NCBI GenBank assembly: GCA_964563335.1
Contig: CAZLWL010000015.1
Coordinates: forward strand, 1 to 38,552
Reading direction: 5' to 3'
From: QNBT01 sp964563335
Lineage (GTDB): Bacteria > Planctomycetota > Phycisphaerae > Sedimentisphaerales > Anaerohalosphaeraceae
Length of the DNA stretch: 38,552 nt
Both the position numbers and the translations under genes were made by a program. Each line of letters starts with the position of its first letter. The first letter of the stretch is position 1. The notes under the pieces are model-generated. The model made no database searches and was not told the DNA's origin. It saw only the letters and a list, made by a program, of their open reading frames with translations. Positions 16,931 through 23,637 of this stretch are shown here, one piece after another.

Positions 16931-17262
16931 CAAAGTTTTATCTCTCTCACACCCGTTCCGGCCAACCTGGCGGCCATTTCTCTTTTCTCGACTTCAGCTA
17001 ACCATCTCTCGGTGCCCGGCTTTACTTTCAATCTCAGCGTTCCGCCGCTAAGTTCCGCCGCCTCACACTCACCCTGCAATGGTTCGGGTATCGCATCGCC
17101 TAATTCGCCAACCACGCGGGTCCCGCGCTCGAGCTGCTCGCCCCGCTGGTCCATATACCGCTTCGCACAATTACCGAGCCGCTGAAGTCCCGGCCTGACC
17201 TTCTGTCTTCCGCTGAGCGCCGCGAAGTCCCGGCGCGCCGGGGTCTTCTGTCTGAAAATCAT
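16924..17262 (-). CDS. Early protein with faint DciA (DUF721)-like C-terminus
   Basis: 112 residues, ATG overlapping the upstream stop (ATGA). After a basic start with an internal RQK repeat, the C-terminal half runs RVVGELGDAIPEPL ... LSGGTLRLKVKPGTERWLAEV ... ARLAGTGVREIKLCV. The order VVG, GtL-v-V-s-W-EL, L-reI-l resembles DciA, the bacterial helicase-loading partner of DnaB, although the first conserved Trp is missing. A replication-linked role would fit a phage early gene, but the match is by eye and weak. Otherwise an unknown early protein. Confidence 0.5.
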   Translation of the reverse strand: MIFRQKTPARRDFAALSGRQKVRPGLQRLGNCAKRYMDQRGEQLERGTRVVGELGDAIPEPLQGECEAAELSGGTLRLKVKPGTERWLAEVEKREMAARLAGTGVREIKLCV

Positions 17263-17546
17263 ATCTTCACCCCCACCTTGCGCAGTGCCTTCTTTAATTC
17301 GTTCAGCTTAGGCTTCGAGATAAAGACCCATTTGCCCGCATTAGGGTTGTGACTACCTTGAACATAGTTCTTTGCCCCCCTGGCCAACTGGGCCGCCAGG
17401 GCAATTGCCTGGTCGGCGGCCTGTGCCCGCTCAAATATCTGTGGAACCCCCAGGCAGCCAAACTCCTTGTCGGCCTTCACATCAAATATGTCAGCGGCAA
17501 GTTTTTCAATCGGCCCGGGTTTTTCTTTTTTCCGTTTTTTCGCCAT
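17259..17546 (-). CDS. Small basic early phage protein, unknown
   Basis: 95 residues. Lys-rich N-terminus (MAKKRKKEKPG), a helical middle (ERAQAADQAIALAAQLARGAKNYVQG) and a basic end (KPKLNELKKALRKVGVKI). No known family. It is the first gene of the tightly packed leftward block and overlaps the next start by four bases. Composition suggests DNA or RNA binding. Confidence 0.6.
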   Translation of the reverse strand: MAKKRKKEKPGPIEKLAADIFDVKADKEFGCLGVPQIFERAQAADQAIALAAQLARGAKNYVQGSHNPNAGKWVFISKPKLNELKKALRKVGVKI

Positions 17547-17594
17547 CCCGCGTAATCCGTGGTTTCATTTACCATTCACTAACGACTATTAACA

Positions 17595-18002
17595 CTAAAA
17601 GTGCAGCCGGTGGTGTGGAATAACCTCCCTGTACCCCCCGACTGCGCCATCCGTACGGACAGAAAACCCCGGCGAGTCTGTACGCCGGTAAAAAATATAT
17701 GAGCCGGTCTTTGGACCGGAGGAGTTTCCGGCCCGGGCCCCGTCCGACACCGGGACCCGGGCACAAAGTGCGACTGCGGCTGTATATTTCGTGGCGGGTG
17801 ATATTTCGTAATCTCTGTGTCCTCCTTGGTCCGCCATAGCCTTGGCGACGGCGACTGTGGCTGCGAAAAAAAACCGCAGGCCCGGATGCCCTCGCAGGCC
17901 TGCAGCCGGAGGAGGGTCACAAAAGGAAAAGAAAAAAGCCGTCAGGATTATAATGGCCGGTAGAAACTTCGCTTTTTTATTGCCTTGTGCCACAAATCTC
18001 AT
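17595..18002 (-). CDS. Possible exported or membrane-anchored protein, uncertain
   Basis: A 135-residue frame with a hydrophobic N-terminal segment (KFLPAIIILTAFFFSFC, about 12-28) that could be a signal anchor, then a Pro/Gly-rich chain with no recognised domain. It fills most of the gap between the small early genes and the regulator at 18106, in the same direction. Against it: no well-spaced ribosome site (AAGGGG is about 13 bases away) and another frame is open over the same DNA. Either a poorly conserved gene or non-coding. Confidence 0.35.
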   Translation of the reverse strand: MRFVAQGNKKAKFLPAIIILTAFFFSFCDPPPAAGLRGHPGLRFFFAATVAVAKAMADQGGHRDYEISPATKYTAAVALCARVPVSDGARAGNSSGPKTGSYIFYRRTDSPGFSVRTDGAVGGYREVIPHHRLHF

Positions 18003-18070
18003 CGCTGTAAAAGCCCCTTAATCGCTGTTTAATCCTATCGTTTCAGGCCGCTAAAGCCTGCTTGTTTTCA

Positions 18071-18091
18071 CCGGCCGCTCCATACGGCCGG
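18071..18091. terminator. Strong GC hairpin after the RHH-type gene
   Basis: CCGGCCG, loop CTCCATA, CGGCCGG: a perfect 7-pair stem lying 15 bases beyond the stop of the regulator gene on the minus strand. It has no long T-run, so it may be an attenuator or a weak terminator separating the regulator from the early operon. Confidence 0.45.
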
Positions 18092-18105
18092 CTTTGTATA
18101 TTATC

Positions 18106-18300
18106 TCAGCCGACCATCGGCTGAGCGTCAGACTGATTGATACCGTTTTCGCTAATGATTTCGTCTAAGGCTTTATTGAGGATGAGCCTCATTGCATCGT
18201 GTGCGTTTCGATACATGAAGGGCGCCACCGCATTGAGCTTCTCGATGACGGGCCTGTCAACCTTTCGCCTTATTGATAGTTGTAGTGTTTCAACCTTCAT
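18106..18300 (-). CDS. Ribbon-helix-helix-type small regulator
   Basis: 64 residues. A strand-like ETLQLSIRRKV (4-14) is followed by two helices (PVIEKLNAVAPFMY and NAHDAMRLILNKALDEIIS). This size and order fit ribbon-helix-helix DNA-binding proteins (Arc/CopG type), which act as dimers and bind short direct repeats, often repressing their own promoter. GAGGA lies 8 bases before ATG 18300 and a good promoter is just upstream. Phased TATCT repeats lie between this promoter and the divergent one, so it is a strong candidate for the controller of the junction. The fold assignment is by pattern. Confidence 0.65.
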   Translation of the reverse strand: MKVETLQLSIRRKVDRPVIEKLNAVAPFMYRNAHDAMRLILNKALDEIISENGINQSDAQPMVG

Positions 18301-18323
18301 AATTCGTCCTCGATTCGCTATGC

Positions 18324-18353
18324 AGTATATAACTATATATCGGCGATTGTCAA
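18324..18353 (-). promoter_or_regulatory. Sigma-70 promoter of the RHH-type gene
   Basis: On the minus strand TTGACA (18353-18348), an 18-base spacer and TATACT (18329-18324), leading to the GAGGA ribosome site and ATG 18300. Close to consensus in both boxes. Confidence 0.75.
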
Positions 18354-18361
18354 TAGAAAAG

Positions 18362-18386
18362 TATCTAAAAATATCTTTTTATATCT
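18362..18386. promoter_or_regulatory. Putative operator: three TATCT repeats phased at 10 bp
   Basis: TATCT at 18362-18366, 18372-18376 and 18382-18386, exactly one helical turn apart, in the 34 bases between the two divergent -35 boxes. A fourth TATCT lies at 18447-18451, inside the start of the rightward gene. Equally spaced short direct repeats are the typical target of ribbon-helix-helix repressors. Binding is inferred. Confidence 0.6.
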
Positions 18387-18387
18387 G

Positions 18388-18421
18388 TTGACAGCAGCTA
18401 AATCTTTGTGTTTGCTATACT
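18388..18421 (+). promoter_or_regulatory. Divergent extended -10 promoter for rightward gene
   Basis: TGCTATACT (18413-18421) is an extended -10 element (TGN-TATACT). TTGACA at 18388-18393 lies 22 bases upstream, too far for a normal -35, so recognition may rest on the extended -10. The expected start of transcription is at or next to ATG 18428, which would make the mRNA leaderless. No ribosome site is visible. Confidence 0.55.
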
Positions 18422-18427
18422 TACGAA

Positions 18428-18736
18428 ATGAAAAAAGATGCAAAAATATCTAAAAAATTGCAGGCAGACGCGTCGCCAAAGCTTGTTAGGAAGTTCAGTT
18501 CCAATTGCAAAAGGCGAGACAAGAAGGTGAAGGCGGCCCTTGGCAGGGCGGCTGAATTTTGGTTATTCTTGGACAAACCAATCCAAGATGCTATCTATAA
18601 TGGTAATTTTAATGAGGCCTGTGCTATTATCGCAAAAGCCGAATCTGGGGCTTCTGGGGTTGTTGCTTCTGCTTCAAATGATACAAAAGCCGAGAAACAA
18701 AAAAAGGCTCGAAATGACAGCGCAAAAGCTGGGTAA
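18428..18736 (+). CDS. Small Lys-rich phage protein, divergent to regulator
   Basis: 102 residues. Highly basic (starts MKKDAKISKK); the centre LVRKFSSNCKRRDKKVKAALGRAAEFWLFLD looks like two helices with a conserved-looking Trp-Leu end, compatible with a small DNA-binding fold. The tail is Ala/Ser/Lys-rich and disordered. It is transcribed away from the RHH-type gene across the shared operator, the position of the opposing partner in a phage switch (for example cro, ner or an activator of late genes). No direct homology recognised. Confidence 0.6.
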   Translation: MKKDAKISKKLQADASPKLVRKFSSNCKRRDKKVKAALGRAAEFWLFLDKPIQDAIYNGNFNEACAIIAKAESGASGVVASASNDTKAEKQKKARNDSAKAG

Positions 18737-18970
18737 TCTCTGCTAAATCTCGTTCTTTTGGGCTATTTATGATGGGTACATTGATGAAGTTGATTGCATT
18801 TTCCACGATGAAACACCCTTTTTATGAGAGGTTGTGCCGCCCTTCGGTTTCCGGTCTGCCTTCGTTTGTATCGCAGGGCGATTCAATATTGATCATACAG
18901 ACCGGCCAGCCGTCTTGTCAATACGAAAATTTGAACTTTTTTTGAGATTCCGTAAGTATATATAGGAAAA

Positions 18971-19513
18971 ATGTTTATGCGTGATTTCAGGCGAGATTTT
19001 CTTAGATCGGTCCCTGTACTGGCGATAATATTGATTGTTTGGCTGGTTGGTTTTTTCATAAATAGGCAAAGTTCATCCTCTCGTCCATCCTTGAACTCAG
19101 AATCAACGTCTCCGGTATACTCCATCCCATCGTCAGTCCAAGGGACGGGCAATATGTTACAGAATTTATGCCAACTCCTCGGTGAGCTCGACTTGGCAGC
19201 ACAGCTAAAAGGACCCTCGTTATCAGAAGGAACACGGGATCTTCTGATCGCTAATTTAAGTTACAACGTAGAAATTCGATTGCATATAAAATGGTTTGGC
19301 CAAGAATCAAAATTGTTTAAAGAGGCCATAGATTTATTAGAGGGTGCAATACAGGCAGAAATTGACGTTTTGGCTTATGAAAGGGATAATCCCGAAATAT
19401 TGCAAAATGGTGCCTGGTATTCTGATGAAAAATTCATGCAACTGATGAACAAATCAATGGAGTTGCGTGGCGAGGCAGATTGGGAAATAACCACGTTGAT
19501 GGGCAAAATCTGA
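18971..19513 (+). CDS. Membrane-anchored protein of unknown function
   Basis: 180 residues. Positively charged start (MRDFRRDFLR), one hydrophobic anchor (about 14-29, VPVLAIILIVWLVGFFI), a Ser-rich linker, then a soluble helical domain (CQLLGELDLAAQLKG ... LFKEAIDLLEGAIQAEIDVLAYERD). Type II topology is likely. It lies alone between the switch and convergent genes and is lower in GC than the structural arm, so it may be a lysogeny-expressed accessory gene. The 234 bases before it hold no clear gene. Confidence 0.55.
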   Translation: MFMRDFRRDFLRSVPVLAIILIVWLVGFFINRQSSSSRPSLNSESTSPVYSIPSSVQGTGNMLQNLCQLLGELDLAAQLKGPSLSEGTRDLLIANLSYNVEIRLHIKWFGQESKLFKEAIDLLEGAIQAEIDVLAYERDNPEILQNGAWYSDEKFMQLMNKSMELRGEADWEITTLMGKI

Positions 19514-19547
19514 CCAATTTCGAACCCAAAAGAAATAATTTTAGCCC

Positions 19548-19575
19548 TTGACATTATTCTGCCGATTACTATAAT
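19548..19575 (+). promoter_or_regulatory. Consensus sigma-70 promoter in intergenic DNA
   Basis: TTGACA (19548-19553), 16-base spacer, TATAAT (19570-19575): both boxes are perfect. Transcription would start near 19582, pointing into a stretch without a good gene on the plus strand and antisense to the gene at 19707..20228. Confidence 0.7.
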
Positions 19576-19581
19576 TGCGCA

Positions 19582-19705
19582 AAACTAAATAGGCGGATGC
19601 CTCCATCATCCGCTCGATGAGCTGAAAAATCACAGCCCGTCGGCTGAGTGTCAGAAACTTAGTAGGCGGGCTTTCTCTATGCGCCCCGCCTTAAAATTTG
19701 AATTG
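19582..19705 (+). ncRNA. Putative structured RNA behind a consensus promoter
   Basis: Predicted from folding by eye. A first hairpin is GCGGATG ... CATCCGC (19593-19613 region). A second pairs AGCCCG with CGGGCT (about 19636-19680) and encloses an inner stem CTGAG/CTTAG. An alternative stem GGCGGG ... CCCGCC (about 19674-19691) followed by TTAAAATTT could end transcription. The alternatives share GGCGGG, so they exclude each other. It could be a small RNA, an antisense leader, or simply a bidirectional terminator between convergent genes. No known riboswitch or ribozyme consensus was matched. Confidence 0.4.
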
Positions 19706-19706
19706 T

Positions 19707-20228
19707 TCAGAAAGGACGGTAATCCATGTGTGCATCAAAAAAAGCTGTAATCTTTCTTGTGGCGGTTTTGCCGGTATTAAATTCCACGGTCACTTCAGCA
19801 TCCAGTGAGTGGTCGCTCTCTGAGATTGTTAGGCCGGGACGACTTCCGGTTATAGTAGCGCGTGTACTTTGGCCGGACGGAACGGCAATTGGTAACTGGG
19901 TTCGGAGCACCTGGACAAGCCCTGGCCCGCTGATCCAGGAAATTTGGCCTTGCGGGCCTATACACAATCCGCCTTTTAGGGTCACCTCAATGCGAACCAA
20001 CGAGCAATCCTTTGTGCCCTTGGCATTGCCAACCTCGACCGTGCAAATAAGCGGCGTCATTCTCCCATCAGAAAATCCGAACCAGATATTGACCTTGTCA
20101 AATGTCGGCTTTGCTCGTTTGGGCAGGATGTTTTTGACCCTGTTGGCCCCTTCAAGTAACCAAAAGGCCAGGGCTAAAATAGAGCCAACGGTCCAGAGAA
20201 CTTTCATCCAGGACAATCCAAGCAACAC
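19707..20228 (-). CDS. Membrane-anchored beta-domain protein, lone leftward gene
   Basis: 173 residues from GTG 20228 (AGAGGA upstream); an internal ATG at residue 8 is also possible. An N-terminal transmembrane segment (about 9-24, VLWTVGSILALAFWLLEG) is followed by a beta-rich domain with alternating polar and hydrophobic residues (CTVEVGNAKGTKDCSLVRIEVTLKGG ... AEVTVEFNTGKTATRKITAFFDAH). No family recognised. It is the only leftward gene within the rightward arm, so it probably has its own promoter and could be a lysogenic-conversion gene. The opposite strand also has a long frame, judged less protein-like. Confidence 0.6.
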   Translation of the reverse strand: MLLGLSWMKVLWTVGSILALAFWLLEGANRVKNILPKRAKPTFDKVNIWFGFSDGRMTPLICTVEVGNAKGTKDCSLVRIEVTLKGGLCIGPQGQISWISGPGLVQVLRTQLPIAVPSGQSTRATITGSRPGLTISESDHSLDAEVTVEFNTGKTATRKITAFFDAHMDYRPF

Positions 20229-20244
20229 AAGCCAATCCTCTTAT

Positions 20245-20355
20245 ATGTTCAAACTATATCGATTCGGTTTTTGGGCTGTGATAATTCTCAGTCTGATAAA
20301 CATGATACTCGAGGTCCTTGTCAGAATCAAGAAATATAGAGAATCCAAACAGTAA
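20245..20355 (+). CDS. Possible 36-residue single-span membrane peptide
   Basis: ATG 20245 to TAA 20355 encodes one hydrophobic span (FGFWAVIILSLINMILEVLV) followed by a basic end (RIKKYRESKQ). Such peptides can be holins or small regulators, and it sits just before the lipoprotein gene. There is no ribosome site, and the frame continues upstream antisense to another gene, so it may be chance. A hairpin CCCCGA-CAG-TCGGGG follows at 20361-20375. Confidence 0.25.
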   Translation: MFKLYRFGFWAVIILSLINMILEVLVRIKKYRESKQ

Positions 20356-20421
20356 TCAATCCCCGACAGTCGGGGCTAATACAACAGGAAGTTGTGATTT
20401 TTAATCGGAAAGGAGTCTGAA

Positions 20422-21009
20422 ATGTACAGACGCAAAGTTATCATTTTGACAATCGCCCTCTTAATCTCTGTGGTCCTCTGTGGCTTTTTCACCGGCTGCG
20501 ACACGCTGCGACTGGCGCCGAGCGAATCACAAAAGCAGATCGCATTCCGCACCCACCTCAACGCCCGGGCGGTCGATGCCGGTGGGGCCGAGGCCGGTAC
20601 GCCGGCGACTCAGCAAATTGTCCAGGGCACTAAGGTTGGCCTCGACTACACAGGCATGCCCAATTCTCTTGAGATTGCCGATTACGAAGCCACCCTGCAG
20701 CAAGCCCACGTCGATGCGGCGAAACGCCCGGCCACCGAGAAAGTATTCGAGGCGGTCGAAGGGGGCCTGTCCCTGGCAGGGCAGTTGGCGATTTTGTTTG
20801 GCTTCGGCGGTACAACGTGGGGCGGTGTGAAAATTATCGAGTGGATCAACCGTGCCCGCAAAAAGAGCGAGGGCCTGCAGGAGATCGTCAACGCCAACAA
20901 AGACTTCTTGCTGGCGGCCGACGAGCGTGCAAGGGAGACCTTCAAGGCGGCGCAGAATAATAAGCAATCGACCGCCACAAAGAAATTGGTCGGCGAGCTT
21001 AAAGTTTAA
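20422..21009 (+). CDS. Putative lipoprotein, lysis-cassette candidate
   Basis: 195 residues; AAAGGAG lies 7 bases before the ATG. Type II signal peptide: MYRRK, hydrophobic core, then FFTGC with Cys26 as the lipidation site. The mature chain is Ala-rich; a second hydrophobic stretch (about 115-142, LSLAGQLAILFGFGGTTWGGVKIIEWI) precedes a charged helical tail (GLQEIVNANKDFLLAADERARE). It is the first gene of the rightward structural operon, where lysis genes or Mu gp25-type neighbours often lie. A spanin-like or holin-like role is conceivable but not shown. Confidence 0.6.
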   Translation: MYRRKVIILTIALLISVVLCGFFTGCDTLRLAPSESQKQIAFRTHLNARAVDAGGAEAGTPATQQIVQGTKVGLDYTGMPNSLEIADYEATLQQAHVDAAKRPATEKVFEAVEGGLSLAGQLAILFGFGGTTWGGVKIIEWINRARKKSEGLQEIVNANKDFLLAADERARETFKAAQNNKQSTATKKLVGELKV

Positions 21010-21018
21010 GGGGCCGTT

Positions 21019-21384
21019 ATGGCGCAGATAAGCGGGCAGATAATCCTGACCGTCGTACTCGCCGCCGTCGGCGTGATCGGTTTACTCATCGTACTTAACC
21101 TGCGAACAATAAAGCAATGCGTCCGGAACTTCGGCGCTCGAATCGACAAACAGGATGAAAAAATCGACAACGTTGCGGCGAGCCAGATCGAATGCCAGAG
21201 GGAGTGTACCAACCAGTTCGTCGACAAGGTGGACTTCATCCGCAACGTAAACAAGCAGGAACGGTCGCTTGAGACACTCACGAGCATGACCAGCGAGATA
21301 AAGGGTTCGCTGAAGGTGTTCGACAAGATGCCGCAGATGGCAGGCGAGATCGCCCGCCAGGTTACACAGGAGCTAAAAAGATGA
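21019..21384 (+). CDS. DUF2730-like (Mu gp25-type) membrane coiled-coil protein
   Basis: 121 residues with AGGGG before the ATG. An N-terminal transmembrane segment (about 8-28, IILTVVLAAVGVIGLLIVLNL) is followed by a long charged helical region (RIDKQDEKIDNVAASQ ... SLETLTSMTSEIKG ...). This layout and its place directly before the gp26/gp27/gp28 homologues match the Mu gp25 (DUF2730) slot. Function is unknown in Mu as well; a lysis or membrane-associated role has been considered for such proteins. Overlaps the next gene by four bases. Confidence 0.6.
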   Translation: MAQISGQIILTVVLAAVGVIGLLIVLNLRTIKQCVRNFGARIDKQDEKIDNVAASQIECQRECTNQFVDKVDFIRNVNKQERSLETLTSMTSEIKGSLKVFDKMPQMAGEIARQVTQELKR

Positions 21385-21686
21385 ATGGCGCAGACCCGGT
21401 AAAAATCAAACAGGCAAGACGGCAGATACTTCGCAACCTCGACCTGGTTTATCCTTCCGGCCTGACGATGCGATCGTTGTACCGGACAGTCTGCGCCGTT
21501 GACCCGATGTACGACTTCAGTTTGTTCGGTAAGGACGTCGAGTATCTTAAGGCCAAGGGCTATATCTTCTTTATTGACGATGCGATCGGTGGGCGGGACA
21601 GCTTCGAAGAAAAAGTCGGCAAGCTGACCGCCGATGGCCTCGAAGTTGCTCAGCGCATAACAAGCGACCAAGCCCTGGAGATCTGA
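21381..21686 (+). CDS. Mu gp26-like phage protein
   Basis: 101 residues. The pattern QARRQILRNLDLVYPSGLTMRSLYRTV ... DVEYLKAKGYIFFID ... KLTADGLEVAQRITSDQALE is a winged-helix-like arrangement found in Mu gp26 and related proteins encoded before the terminase. The role is not established; DNA binding is plausible from the fold. It overlaps gp25-like by four bases and the gp27-like start by one base. Confidence 0.7.
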   Translation: MNGADPVKIKQARRQILRNLDLVYPSGLTMRSLYRTVCAVDPMYDFSLFGKDVEYLKAKGYIFFIDDAIGGRDSFEEKVGKLTADGLEVAQRITSDQALEI

Positions 21687-22285
21687 TGGGCAAACGCCGT
21701 GCACATTCGAGTATCGACCGGCTGCCTGCGGTCCTGCGGGACACCTTGACCCGCATGATCGTGGATAACGAGTGGCCCGATGATTTTCCCAAAGCCAAGG
21801 CCCTGGGCTTCGGCGGCGAGGATATAGACATCGAGGGCAAGCCCCGTTACGCGGACCTGGTCACCTATTGCAAGCACAAAGGCCACGCAATCTCGGAGTC
21901 CGCCATCGGCCGCTGGGCATTGGGGATAAAGGTGTTGGCGCAGATGAGAACAAAGGCCGAGATTGTTCGTGGTGTTTTCAGGGATGTGACGGCTGAGGAT
22001 GCACCGAAAACTCAAAAGGCTGCTGCGGAGATTATCACCGCCAAATTGATTGAGATTAGCGTAGAGGAGAATCATTCTCCAAAAGAGATTATGAACCTTG
22101 CCCGTGCCGTCAAGGATTGCACCCTTGTCAGTATAAGCGCAGACAAGTACGTCCGCGAACAGATAGCTAAGAAGGTCAATACCGCCGCCGAGAACATGAA
22201 GAAGCGGATCGGCAGTATCGGCGGTAAGCGAAAAGCGATCCAGAAAATCATCGATGAGGAATTAGGAGTCATAAAGAAATCGTAG
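21686..22285 (+). CDS. Mu gp27-like protein (DUF3486), probable small terminase
   Basis: 199 residues. The N-terminus has the family signature: SSIDRLPAVLRDTLTRMIVDN, then a helix-turn-helix ending ISESAIGRWALGIKVL. The C-terminal half is helical and basic (ENMKKRIGSIGGKRKAIQKIIDEE). In Mu-like phages this gene precedes the large terminase and is thought to supply small terminase function, recognising DNA for packaging. Starts on the G shared with the previous stop (TGATG). Confidence 0.8.
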   Translation: MGKRRAHSSIDRLPAVLRDTLTRMIVDNEWPDDFPKAKALGFGGEDIDIEGKPRYADLVTYCKHKGHAISESAIGRWALGIKVLAQMRTKAEIVRGVFRDVTAEDAPKTQKAAAEIITAKLIEISVEENHSPKEIMNLARAVKDCTLVSISADKYVREQIAKKVNTAAENMKKRIGSIGGKRKAIQKIIDEELGVIKKS

Positions 22286-22299
22286 CACAAAAGGACAAG

Positions 22300-23637
22300 T
22301 TGCCGGAAGGTTATTTCCTGCCGTACCAGGTCGACTGGATTGTCGATGATAGCAATGCTATGCTCAAGGACAAGGGCCGCCGTGTCGGCGCCACGTACGC
22401 CGACAGCTATAAGACCTGCAGGGACCGCAACAAGATAGACTACAGACGCGATCTGTGGTTCTCGAGCGCCGATGAATCCGCAGCCTTCGAATACGCCCTG
22501 TATTGCCGACAGTGGTGCCAGATCATGGAGGCAGCCGTCAAGGAGATCCTCGAGACTCTCGAAGACGACAAGGGTTTTAAATACAGCAATTATGTAACCG
22601 AATGGCCAAACGGCAGCAGGGTCAACTGCATGAGCTCCAACCCCCGGCGATTCCGCTCCAAGGGTGGCGATGTGGTGCTTGATGAGTTCGACTGGCACGA
22701 CAACCCGGGCGAGATGTTAGATGCGGCTTTGCCGGTCACAACGTGGGGCTACAATATTCGGATACTGACGACACGCAACGGAGAGGGCTCACAATTCGAT
22801 AACATTGTCAAGGCCGTCAAAAAAGTTCTGCGGGGCGAGATGACCTTTGAGCAGGCCAAGATGCTTCATTGGTCTTATCATTTTGTGCCGATCACTATAG
22901 CGGTCGAGCAGGGCCTGGCCGAGAAGATTTACAAGCTCGACCACGTTGACCCGGAAGCCCGCAAGAGGTTTCTCGCCGAGTGTCGCGCTCGCTGCCGTAA
23001 CGAGGATGCGTGGCTTCAGGAATATATGTGTACCCCATCGGCAGCGGCTTCGACGCTTATTCCTTACGACCTGTATCAATCCTGCGAAAGTGCGGACTGC
23101 CTGGGCGAGTTTACAGGCGGCGATGAGTTCCTCGGCTTTGACGTCGGCAGGGAAAAACACCTCACTACCTTCTGGCATTCCGAGATGGTTGGCGATGTCC
23201 TCGTCACCAGGAACATTATCAGGCTTAAGAAGCAGCCGTACAGCGTCCAGCTCAAGGTGGCTGAAGGCCTGCTCGAGCGCCCAAAGCTCAGGCGAGCCAG
23301 CGGTGATGCTACCGGCATCGGCGATATGCTTGTCGAGACACTGCAGGAAAAGTACGGCGAACACCGCGTCGAAAAGATAAAATTCACCGGCACATCCAAA
23401 GAGCACATGGCCAGCCTCGTGCTCAGCCGGTTCGAGGATAAAAGGATTCGCACCCCCGATGACATGAGGACCCGGGAAAGCTTCCACACGGTGCGCAAGA
23501 TCATCACCGCAACCGGCAACATCCGCTATGATGCAGCAACAACCGAGGCCGGCCACGCCGATGACTTTTGGGCATGCGCCTGCTGCTGCGACGCCGCATA
23601 TCAACCGGTAGCTACTCCGGAGGTGATTTTGTTATGA
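22300..23637 (+). CDS. Mu gp28-like large terminase
   Basis: 445 residues from TTG 22300 (AAGGA close upstream); no ATG lies near, so the start is tentative. The ATPase domain has the Walker A-like KGRRVGAT (25-32) and Walker B VVLDEFDW (Asp128, Glu129). The C-terminal RNase H-like nuclease has LGFDVGREKHLTTFW (Asp281), DATGIGD (about 340) and a late ADDFWA acid pair. It cuts and pumps phage DNA into the prohead; in Mu this is headful packaging from an integrated copy. The two domains and neighbours gp27 and portal make the call firm. Ends in ATGA overlap with the portal gene. Confidence 0.92.
   Translation: MPEGYFLPYQVDWIVDDSNAMLKDKGRRVGATYADSYKTCRDRNKIDYRRDLWFSSADESAAFEYALYCRQWCQIMEAAVKEILETLEDDKGFKYSNYVTEWPNGSRVNCMSSNPRRFRSKGGDVVLDEFDWHDNPGEMLDAALPVTTWGYNIRILTTRNGEGSQFDNIVKAVKKVLRGEMTFEQAKMLHWSYHFVPITIAVEQGLAEKIYKLDHVDPEARKRFLAECRARCRNEDAWLQEYMCTPSAAASTLIPYDLYQSCESADCLGEFTGGDEFLGFDVGREKHLTTFWHSEMVGDVLVTRNIIRLKKQPYSVQLKVAEGLLERPKLRRASGDATGIGDMLVETLQEKYGEHRVEKIKFTGTSKEHMASLVLSRFEDKRIRTPDDMRTRESFHTVRKIITATGNIRYDAATTEAGHADDFWACACCCDAAYQPVATPEVILL

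Noticed and set aside
17579..17920. Alternative 113-residue minus frame
   Set aside because: Overlaps the somewhat better 17595..18002 frame, has no signal or domain and looks like its shadow.
19582..19705. Known ribozyme or riboswitch (hammerhead, fluoride type)
   Set aside because: GATGAG and GAAA-like pieces occur, but the core order of a hammerhead and the fluoride consensus do not fit.
19726..20355. Plus-strand 209-residue frame with a good ribosome site
   Set aside because: Mostly antisense to 19707..20228. Its translation is poor in charged residues and rich in Ser/Pro/Thr/Asn, like a shadow frame, whereas the minus-strand product looks like a folded protein. Only its 3' end is kept, as a low-confidence mini-gene.
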